A stretch of 64,000 nucleotides of DNA. Source: Drosophila persimilis (Eukaryota; Arthropoda; Insecta; Diptera; Drosophilidae). The notes under the pieces are model-generated. The model saw nothing but the letters and a program-made list of their open reading frames with translations, had not been told where the DNA came from and did not search any database. Location of the stretch: assembly GCF_003286085.1 (NCBI RefSeq), contig NW_020825340.1, positions 558,001-622,000 of the forward strand. Direction: 5' to 3'. How positions within the stretch are numbered: position 1 is the first letter of the stretch; the number at the start of each line of letters is the position of its first letter. Shown piece after piece: positions 10,727 to 20,549 of the stretch. Both the position numbers and the translations under genes were made by a program.

Positions 10727-11938
10727 TGGAGATACCATGCGAAATGTAATTAGATGAGTCAGCGCCTGGCTTGCCGAGTGCCAAAAACAGCTGTGGAATT
10801 CGTTATAATTGGTTTGTGTGGTGAAATTTCAGTTCTGAACGCGAGTATCTCTGTGGAAAATCGATTCCCATGAGTCAGCAACAAGTTGGAAAGTTGCCAG
10901 ACTTAAAATTCAACGAAATCATCCTTTAAACAGGAAATTGTATGCTAACTTTAATTGGGAAAGTCAGTAAAACTCTTTTATACTTACGAAATGGAGATAC
11001 CATACGAAATTTAAGTTTCGTTGAGTCTGCAAAAAACCTTCCTAAGGAATGCTTCGTTCTGAGAAAATCAGTTTTTGCAATGGAGATGTCTTGCGAAATT
11101 TGATTTCGTTGAGTCAGAAGTAGGTTTCAAGAATTTTCAACTTAATTGAAGACAGGTTCATAGATACATGTACAATGTTGCTATTCAATTTCAGTTGATG
11201 CTATGAAGATATTATGTGAATATGAAGATATTAAATGCTATTTTGAGGGCAATAACTTCTAGAGTATTTAAGGGTCTCCTCGGTTTTTATACCCGATACT
11301 TAAAGAGTATAGGGTTACATTAGATTTGTCGTGGAAGTGGATGTGTTTAACACCCAGAAAAATGCGTTTTCGACCCCATAAAATATATGTATCTATATAT
11401 TTATTCTCGGTCATCATCTGTCTGTCCTTCTGGGAGCCTTGTGTGACGCCTAGCTTTCAGAGACTATGAGAGCTAGAGCGAACACTGAATCAAGTTTGTA
11501 GCCAAATTGTTTCCACGCCGCCCCTCCTTCCACAAAAAGGAGAAAAATCTGTGGAATCCAAAATTTTGAAGATACAAGAAAACGGCCAAATCATAGAGAA
11601 TCTGGATGGTTATTATATCCAGAAAGAACAAATGAAATTGCATCGGCTACTACGCCTGACACTACGCCTTCCAGACTCTTACTCATTCTCTCTCCCTCTC
11701 TCTCTCTCGCACACTTCGTGCAGTGTGCGCCCTCTTGGGGAGGAGAGCGAGATGAAACTGCTGGTGTGGTGTTGTGGTGAGGATGAAGAAAAAGAGACAG
11801 ATGCTAAGTGAGTATCGGGTGTAGATGTACACCCGCGGCGGCTCGCAACGTTCTCGTTGCTCGTTTTGACATCGGTTTCAATTGTCCAATGGAGATGTCA
11901 TGCGAGTGCCGTTTCGTGGACTCAGCAGAAGGTTTTTT
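10727..11938 (+). repeat. Diverged local repeat family with TGAGTCA-like core, four copies
   Basis: Four direct copies of a unit of about 48 bases start at 10727, 10992, 11081 and 11890. Each begins TGGAGAT, continues with a [CT]CATGCGAAAT-like block and, after about 12 bases, has TTCGTTGAGTC or a close form (GATGAGTCAGC, TTGAGTCTGC, TTGAGTCAGA, TGGACTCAGC). A related TGAGTCAGCA also occurs at 10871. The spacing is irregular (about 265, 89 and 809 bases; the last gap holds a mobile-element remnant). No coding frame is shared between copies. Confidence 0.6.
11281..11870 (+). mobile_element. Interspersed-element remnant
   Basis: Begins with TTTTTATACCCGATACTT and AGAGTATAGGGTTACATTAG, then GTGGATGTGTTTAACACCCAGAAA and GACCCCATAAAATATATG, and ends with GAGTATCGGGTGTAGA and CGTTCTCGTTGCTCGTTTT. 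These blocks, in this order, are typical of a short non-coding repeat found in many copies across Drosophila genomes (I cannot fix the family name; Helitron/DINE-like or an obscura-group element are candidates). No transposase or reverse transcriptase is present. Borders are approximate. Confidence 0.6.
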
Positions 11939-12809
11939 ACCTTATAGATTAAACAAGAAGCTTTAAGGTAAATATATCTGATGGAAAGATCTCGTGAAGA
12001 GATCTCTTCATGGAGTTGGGTTTCCATCGGCAGGAGTTTCTTTGAGCTATTGGATACTCCATAGCAAAAAAAGGCTAAAGAGGTAACCAGAACTTTTGCA
12101 AATTGTTGCACATGTTCCACAGATGCGAATCCATAATATTTCGCTGCACGAAAATTCCCATTAGCCAAAGGACACATTCCGAAAGCCCATAAGCCAGCGA
12201 GCGATTCGGTATGAAATAATATGCTACCGATTGAATTGGCAAAAAGTAACAAAACAAAAATTAAAACCACTGTAATACGACTTTTTTGAGGAATATTGGA
12301 ACTTTTTCTGGCATACACAGACGCGTGACTGTTCCAAAAGTCTTTTCCCTAAATTGATATAATGTCCACGCCGAAAAATCGCTGAAACGAAACAAATTGC
12401 TCTTTTGAGGGACTTTCATTATTGAGATTTCGAAAATACAGGATATTACCGAGAGAACGATGTGTACATCTAGCATTCTAGCACAATCAAATTTAAAGTA
12501 ATGATTAAATTAAATATGCGGCTTTTAAAGTGTCAGATTTGTACTAAAGCTGGCACTAGCATATTGACATTTTCGATCAGCTAATTAAGATTAATTCCAG
12601 AGTGCAAAACTCCATCCACAACTTGGTCCGAACTTGGAGTAGCTTCTGGCATCCAATCGACACCGAATGTTCTCTTTTTTTTGCTGTGCGTTAGCCATGG
12701 TCTGAAATCAGTTTGCACGCCTCCCTCCGATCATGGGCATGCTTTAATGTGAGTGGTGTGTGTGGGGGGGCCCCTGCAGTTTATGGCCACAATGAAATGA
12801 AACTGGGCT
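11939..12809. other. Intergenic DNA, no gene supported
   Basis: A minus-strand open stretch of 146 codons (12318-11878) with hydrophobic residues exists, but it has no usable upstream exon and its end runs into the local repeat, so it is not called. Nothing else recognised. Confidence 0.4.
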
Positions 12810-12875
12810 TATAAATCGCACGGAAAGCGAGGCGCGCTGCTCAGTTGGCGGTTCGGCTCGGTTCGGTGCGGTTCC
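12810..12875 (+). promoter_or_regulatory. Core promoter with TATA, initiator and DPE-like motif; probably foi
   Basis: TATAAAT at 12810-12816, TCAGTT initiator with its A at 12843 (33 bases on), and GGTTCC at +28 to +33, which fits the downstream element consensus RGWYV. It points towards foi, the next plus-strand gene, whose ATG is 2.8 kb away, so a spliced 5' UTR is inferred; a possible acceptor TCCATTTCAG ends at 15450. It could instead serve an unrecognised non-coding transcript. Confidence 0.5.
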
Positions 12876-15639
12876 GATCGGGTTCAGTGTCTTCAATATT
12901 CAATATTCAATATTCGAGTGCTCTAATAGGCACATGCCTCTGTGTATACTCGTAATACTAGATGGGGTACGGAACTATTAGAATATATATGTATATGTAT
13001 ATGTATATGTATATATATTTTTTTTTACTTAATTGTACTATCAATCGAGAGATGTGCGCATGCGTGCTAGACAGACACAGAAAGAAAGTGAATTTAATTG
13101 CTGAATTTATTGGCACAAACGAATGAAACAGAAATCACTCCGTCCCCGCTCCCACCCTCTCCGCTGGCCACAACAATTATATCAGACATTCAGGGAGAAA
13201 TAAAACCGCGCGTCCGAACTCAATTTCAGTTTTTCTCTCAGTGATTTCGTTTAAAAAAAAATCACGCGAACTGAATTCAAATGAGGCTTGATTACAAACA
13301 GATAACGCAAAAAACAAAACAAAAAAAAACACAAAAAAAAGAAGAAGAAATTAAATAATGAAACAAATCAGTCAATGGCGGCGGCGGCGGCACCACTTGA
13401 CCAATTGACTGACTGACTGCAGGGATTGATTGGGAGGTCAGATTTTTGGTTGGGATCGCAATTCTGGCAGTTCGTGGTTGGGATATCTGCTGAGAAATTC
13501 CACATCGGACACCGGGCCGATCGAACATCGGGCATCAGGCATCGAGAATGGCGTTGAGAGAAGTCCAGTCCAGTCCAGTCTCTGGAGCAGATTTGGGAGA
13601 CAGTTTTGCGATAGATTTTTGCATACGCTTTTATTGATTGATTTTTATTGAAGCGAAATTAAGTTTGTATCAGAATTGATTGCAAACAAAGATACATACG
13701 ATAACGAGATACACGGAAACAAGGCAATCTTCGGGGTTTGATAAACTTTAATTGAACACTCACATTTGCTCAACAAGTGAGTGCAGGTCTTTAAGGTATA
13801 GGTATTGGGGTCTTTAAGTGAACTGCCAACCTTTTGAACATCCGACACTACCTTGATCCTGGAGGTCGGCCAGGGCCAGGGCCTGGGCCGGGAATGCGTG
13901 TCCTTGTCAATGCCGAGCTTGCAATGACAGGACCGCCTCGCCGCCCACTTCCTGCGACCTTGACGCGCCTCTTGCTTGCCTGCGCCCTGCGCCCTGCGCC
14001 TTATGCAACAACAGTGACGTTTGCTTCGGCTTGGCTTGGCTTTCCCTTTTTATTAAGTCGATAGGCAGGCACGGCACCCACCTGGCCACCCACCTGGCCA
14101 CCCACGTGTTTCCGTTTGCCACATCTCCCCCAATAACCCCACTCCCCCCCCCTGCTTTGTGTCGCAAATATTCGGCCAAGTTTTATCAATAAATTGGATA
14201 GCAATGCAGGGAAATGTCGTGGAGCTTGTGCCATTAATGCGCAATTGCGAAAAATTGTCTAAGGTCTGCCGTCTACCGTCTGCCGTCTGCCTGTGCCCTC
14301 GCAGCTCTGAAAACTCTAATGACAGCAGCGGCGGCGGCAGCAGCAGTAGCAGAAGTTGCAACAACAAGTTGTTACATTAAGAAAGCAATTTTCAGTAGTT
14401 TTGGTTGGGGAAATTAGAAAAGTCTCGCTTTTGGCGCGTGCCGTCATTCGCGGTCTGCTTATCGAGGCGACCGCATGCCATCGCATGGCATCGCATCGGT
14501 GACGTTTGCAATCGCAGGCAACGAGCAGACCCAGGCCCAGTCCCATACCATGTCCAGAAGATGTTGACAATAACATTGTACTTTATATAATTCCAATCAA
14601 AAAAGATTCGACATCTCTGCTGTTATCACAACAAAATGTTTAAACAATCAAAAGTGGGGCTCAAAGAACCCTGAAACCCGGAACCGGTGGAAAACGGAAA
14701 ACTGTGATAGGGAAAAAGAGTACCGAACAATGGTGAAAGTATTTCAATTGAAGTGTGTGTCGATCTTTGGGTACACAAATCCCTAATCGCTTTCGTTTGA
14801 TATAATGCAGATAGAACTGTCTGCCAAAGTGCTTAACGATCATACTATGATGCAATATGCCACAAGTATTTCCAAGTGGAAGATCGATGATTGATGTGTC
14901 TCCCTATCCGTGGCGCGTTTATCCGTAGATCTCTTTGAAACGAACAACAGAATGCATTGAAATGATCCCCATTTATGGAAAATGTTTTGAGCACCTGAAA
15001 ACCAATTGAATGCTTGGGCGGTCTGCTGCTGCTGCTGCTGTCTGTCGTCTGTTTTTATCGAGCTTTTCCCCATATTTGGAGGTGTCGATCCACATCGTGG
15101 CCGCGAAACGAACTTGAACTTCCGCTTTGGTTGACTGACTATTTTGGTTATGCAATGGGTCCCCAAATGGGTTGGTTGGGTGTATTGTAAGTGCTCTCCT
15201 CTCTTCTCTTCTCCTCTCCGATCAATGATCAACGAACTGTTCAGAACGGGGGCTTAATGAGTGTGGGATGGGATAACGAGCTAACGATTAGAGTAGAGTC
15301 CCGTCCCGTCCCGTCCCGTCTCCCGCCCCGGCATAGAATCTATGTGCATACGTGTAAACAGATCGATTTCTGTGTTGGTGTGATAGCCGTTTGTATTGTG
15401 AGATTTTCTTTGACTAATCCCCGAACATATTCCTCTACGGTCCATTTCAGATCTGAGCTGAGCGCGTAAATTGATGACTGACTGACTGATTGATTGATTG
15501 ATTGACTGAATACATGTACATATAATGATTGCTGGGCAGTAAACCGAATCAACCAGAAACGATCATCAGAATCATCAGAAACTATATAGCATTTTTTGTT
15601 TGAGAAGAGAAGAACAAAAAGAGAGAAGCGGCCGAGAAG
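12876..15639. other. Probable foi 5' UTR intron/upstream DNA
   Basis: No coding region recognised. Simple repeats: three CAATATT units at about 12893-12914, (TATATG)n at 12983-13017, GGCCACCCACCT units 14088-14105, CCCGT units near 15301-15320 and GATT/GACT units 15475-15510. Confidence 0.4.
12983..13017 (+). repeat. (TATATG)n simple repeat
   Basis: Four GTATAT units inside an AT tract, directly after the putative promoter region. Confidence 0.8.
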
Positions 15640-18073
15640 ATGGCGCGTCACATAATGGCCGTTTGTGTGGTCTGTCTCCTCTGCGCCCATCGCCTGCACT
15701 GCCAGGATCATGTGGAGAGCCTGCTCGCAGGCGCCACCGTGATGCACAGCCAGGAGCAGCTTAATGCGCGCGTCTACACCAGTCTCTCCTCCAGTCCCTC
15801 CAGTGAAACCACCGATCAGAGACAGCAGCTAGCTATCGACGATACCCAGAATTACAGCACAAGTCCGCCCTCGAGGAGAGACAAACGGCATGCCGAGCAT
15901 GGCCATGGCCATTCCGAGCCACCTGTCCCGCAGATCACCAAGTACTTTCTCGAAAAGCTGATGGCCCAGCAGGGGGCGATGGACAGCAGTGGTTTCAACA
16001 GTTTCCTGCAGCAGATAAACCTACACTCGATGGTGGCCTCCAGCGAGGGTACCGTAAGTAAAGGTTCGCTCTTCTTTTGTGGTTCTACATTAATGTATCC
16101 CCCTCTCCTCAGTGCGTGCCTGCTAGTCGCCTGGTGCATCATGTCCAGCCCCACGATCTCTCCCATCACAGTCACAGTCACAGTCACAGCGAGGAGTCGC
16201 AGGTGGCGGAAGGAGAGGAGCTCAAGCTAAAGAACTGCACCCTTAGCAATAATGGCACCAACTCCAACATTGTATGCGCACCTGCCCTGCTCCAACACAA
16301 CAGCAGCTCCATCGAGGGGCCCACCAACTTTACACTCAGCGAACGAGATATGCTACATCTGTGTCCTGTGCTGCTGCACGAACTGAAGGCCCAGACTGGC
16401 GGCTGCATAGAGCTGGATGTGCTGGCCGAGATCGATAGCACGGAGAAGCTGCTCGTCGCAGAGAAGGATATGTTCTATGGTGCGTTGAATCTAATGTCTG
16501 CTGTTTTTTTGTTGTCTTTTAATGAAATTAATCTTCTGTTTCAGTGTGGGTCTATGCATTCATTTCGGTGTTTGCCTGCGGCATCTTAGGCCTGGTTGGG
16601 GTCGCCATCATACCCTTCATGGGCTCCCGGTATTACAAGCACATTATACAGTATCTGGTGTCGTTGGCCGTGGGGACAATGACTGGCGATGCTCTGCTCC
16701 ATTTACTGCCGCATGTGAGTATGGGCATGGGGTTGTTGACGTTAGTTCCTTTGTGATTTCTAAATTCTTTTCTTGTTTTCTCTTTCGATGGCAGTCGCTG
16801 GCAGGGCAGGACGAGCGAGGAATGATCATGAAGGGATTGGGCTGCCTGGGCGGCATCATATTCTTCTACATTACAGAACATGCTCTGACCATGATCTCCG
16901 AGTGGCGGAAGAGCGTGGAGAAGAAGGAGACAAAGAAGCCGTCGCGTGCGAAGGTGATGCGTGATCCGGACTCGTCGGTGAACAACTCCGTGGCAGGGGA
17001 CAAGATCTGCAAGCAGAAATACAGCTCCTATCCGTACTGCTACGATGAGATTACGATGAACAACAAGCAGAGCGAGTGGATGCACCTCCCCGGCGACGGA
17101 GTGGCTGCGTCCGTGGCAGGGGCAGGTGGGGATGCGGCGTCCGCCTCTGAGGTACGCAACGGACTCGCCGATCACGATGGTTCCAGTGAAATGGCAGCGG
17201 CCGCCGAGTCTCTTCTCTCCACGCTGCACACGAACTGTGTAGAGATGAACCACCACAACCACAATCACAAGCATAATAACCACCAGCAGCAGCAGCATCA
17301 GGAGGCACAGGACAACAATACCATTGTCACGGATCTGGATGGCAATGCTGTGTATGCCGCCTCGAACAGCAACAGCAAGGTGGTGGATGGCAAGGACGGA
17401 AAGAACGATCATGTGACTGTGATTCTAAGGGAGCACGAGTCCTCGCATCATGGCCATAGCCATCGCCACGGGCATGTCCATTCGCCGCCAGAGACGCTGA
17501 GCGCCGTGGCCTGGATGATCATCATGGGCGACGGATTGCATAACTTCACCGATGGCATGGCCATTGGGGCGGCATTTGCCGAGAACATTGCCGGTGGCTT
17601 CTCCACCTCGCTGGCCGTCTTTTGTCATGAACTGCCGCACGAGCTGGGCGACTTTGCCATTCTGATGAAGGCGGGCATGTCCGTGAAATCGGCTGTGTAC
17701 TACAATCTGTTGACTGGTGTACTCAGCTTCATTGGCATGATCTTTGGCATTGCCTTTGGCCAGTCGCAGGATGTGGCCCAATGGATGTTTGCCGTAGCAG
17801 CGGGTCTGTTTATATACATTGCCCTGGTCGATATGGTATGTTAAGCAATTTCCCAATTCCCATTTAAACTCGTATTTCGATTGCTATATTTTCTGTTTAC
17901 AGATGCCTGAGATATCGGCCTCACACAAGTCGCTGGCCCAGTTTCTGCTGCAGATACTCGGTATGCTCAGTGGCGTGGGGATAATGCTGATAATTGCCCT
18001 CTTTGAGGGGGATCTGATGAGCGTGTTTGGCACTGCGCCCCCCAGTGCCGCCCACCATCAGCACGTGCACTAG
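15640..18073 (+). CDS. foi: Fear of intimacy, ZIP-family (LIV-1 type) zinc transporter
   Basis: Five exons, 15640-16053, 16113-16479, 16545-16714, 16795-17835 and 17903-18073, give 720 residues, close to the roughly 706 of D. melanogaster Foi. ZIP proteins move Zn2+ into the cytosol; Foi is needed for gonad and tracheal morphogenesis. A signal peptide covers about residues 1-21. A His-rich extracellular region (HHSHSHSHS) and conserved cysteines precede the first membrane segment near 262-287; two more follow, including ITEHALTMI. A long His-rich cytosolic loop (about 352-545, NHHNHNHKHNNH and HHGHSHRHGHVH) leads to the transport core HNFTDGMAIG (566) and the LIV-1 signature CHELPHELGD (from 594). 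Three further membrane segments follow. The start codon is in an AAG-ATGG context right before the signal peptide. Poly-A signals at 18898 and about 19479. Confidence 0.94.
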
Positions 18074-20446
18074 ATAGTAGCCACAGTAGCCAGTAGGGAA
18101 GGGAGCAACCAACAACCAACCACCAACAACTGCAGCGAATCTTGTAGCATAGCGTATTATGGGAATTGCAGCGAATATTGTGTATTAACTGCATTTTTTT
18201 TTTCCGTCAGGCCTAGGATTTTTTCAATTATATTTTGCTTAATTTTTTATAGATCTTTGTTACACTTTGCACATATATACACCACACACACACATACAGC
18301 TAGATGAACACGTTATCAATTATCAAAAAAGGCATTTGTTATCCAGTTTTTGAAACACACCTGCACACCCACACACAACAGGCGACAGGCAACAGGAAAC
18401 AGGTTCCTAACTTTTGCTACAAAACTGCGTTTGAAATTGGGAAAAAGGAAGAGCGAAACATTTACAGAGAATGGAGCGAATGTATGGCCGTGCTGGAGCA
18501 CGGACACACGGATCCACTGACTACTGATCTTCTACACTAAAACGGAAAACGGAAACAGAACCTAAACACTTACGATACACTTACGATTGTAGGATATATA
18601 TAGTACATACATATATATATATATATACACTATATACACTATATGCATACAAATATACAGTGTGTGCACGAGACGTTTACTTTAGGCGAGTTTGAACACA
18701 TTCTATAAACAAAATGTCCGCTATTACTTAAAGATTTCGAAGCGTATTATCTACTATTGGAGATCGACCCAAACCCCCAATTAAGTTTAATTTATTATTT
18801 GTAATACATTTAAAAACTATCCTAAATGCACGCTCGTACATAATTTGCCACCTCTCCTGAACGAACTTTCGTTTAATTATGTTTTTTTTTTTTTGTAATA
18901 AAACAAATCAGAAATAAACAGATCTGTCTAGTTTGTTGTTGTATAATTTCGCATTGATTTTGTTGGTAATTTGCGCACATAACTAACACGAAATGAAAGT
19001 GATTGTGATTCAACATGAGTAACTAAACATTTGTAAAATGGTGCGACTTTGATGAGAAAAGGAACGATTGCTCTTAACAGACACCCAACACACCACACCA
19101 CACACACAAGCCATACACAGCAACGATCACTTTAACTGAGCAAATAACAATATTTTCTAAAGCCCACACACACTATATGCTAAAGAGGCAGTAAAACCTA
19201 TAATTTTACTTAGCTGTAAGCTCTCTGAAAACTAAGAAGAATGGAGATCAAAGGATGCAGAGGCATCCCTTGGAGAAATTTGGAGAAATTGATGTAAAAT
19301 TACTTTGGTGATATCAAGCAAAAGGCAATTGAAACGACTAAACGAAATAAGTTTACAATAATATTAATAAATAAATAAATATAAATGTATGTGTGTCGTG
19401 TTGTAAGTGTGCACCAGCACACGCAAAATGGCGCGTATTTTGCTACATTTAATATTATTTTAAACACTTTAAATGATCAAATAAATGTTTTTCCACCTCA
19501 ACATCGTAAGCAAAATGTATGCGTGAAATATGTTGTTTGAATTTAGTGGGCGCGCAGGATGTCTATCGATGACAATAACATGTATTGGTCAGTGGTATCG
19601 AGGTAGCTCTGCTTCTGATTTACTTTTCTCCTTGCAATTGGAAAAATATATTTGTTGCTGTTTTTTTTAAATTAACAATTAAACCATGTAACATATTGAA
19701 CTATACTTAATATTGACTATTAACTATAATAGTGCTATTTTCGAAACAAAACGCCGTATTCGTTCCGTATATCGCTATATAGTATATACTATATATATAT
19801 ATTTTGTCAATTTCAAAAATCTATTAAATTGAATTTTCAAAGGTATATTTAAGAATAAAGGGTATAGAAACTCCTATACGCAAGTTTTTTTGAATTTTCG
19901 CTATCTCAAATCGAACATCCGTGTATCATTTATATCCTTTTCGTTCATTCACTTTCAAACAATTTATATTTGGCGCGTACCACTCGTATCTACTCGGTTG
20001 ACAACAATGAGCCCCATTCCATAATTTTAAATTACATATTTACTTAAATTACTGTAATTGGATCGACATATGGTGACAATTGGAACTGCATATCCCAACC
20101 ATTAAAAAGGTAAACCCAACGGAAAATGTACGCGAAAATTGGATCTGGTATGAATCTACAATAAGAATTTACAATCGTTAATATTTTCCGCGGAACCAAA
20201 ATTAAGGCAAAAACAATCAAAGTCAAGTATTTAAAGTAAACCAGTCAGGTAGAAAATAGATTCATTAATCGGATAAAATTATGTGGGCAGGACTGAGGGT
20301 TCTATTTAGCTAGTAATATTCGTCGGAATATCAAAAACGAGGAATATGTAAAATAGAACTTGAATTCGTCGGTATATTTTTAAAATAAGACGGTATATTT
20401 TGGTATATTTCTGTGGGTCGGACGGTATATTTTAACGATAAATCCG
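18074..20446. other. foi 3' UTR and intergenic DNA
   Basis: AT-rich, no coding region. Candidate poly-A signals AATAAA at 18898-18903 and in 19366-19380 and near 19479. TATA simple repeats at 18608-18625 and 19783-19802. Near 19562 CTATCGATGA resembles a DREF site. The last 80 bases hold the promoter-proximal repeats described separately. Confidence 0.5.
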
Positions 20447-20457
20447 CGGTCACACTG
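20371..20457 (+). promoter_or_regulatory. GGTATATTT repeats and Motif 1 (GGTCACACT) promoter element
   Basis: GGTATATTT occurs at 20371, 20392, 20402 and 20424, followed by CGGTCACACTG at 20447-20457. The latter is Ohler Motif 1, bound by M1BP and typical of TATA-less, broadly expressed fly promoters. It lies about 100 bases before the ATG of the zinc-finger gene at 20550 and is its likely core promoter. Confidence 0.7.
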
Positions 20458-20549
20458 ACACGTATATAGATACTGTGTTAGATTTTTCTCAGCAGAATTT
20501 CTTTGCATCAGCTATTAATTGTCAAAATTGAACGAATCGAAATTGAAAA

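Noticed and set aside
11878-12476. Two overlapping minus-strand frames (146 and 71 codons) with a hydrophobic stretch, looking like a frameshifted membrane-receptor fragment
   Set aside because: The shift has no splice explanation that reaches a start codon, the 3' part runs into the local non-coding repeat, and no family motif is visible.
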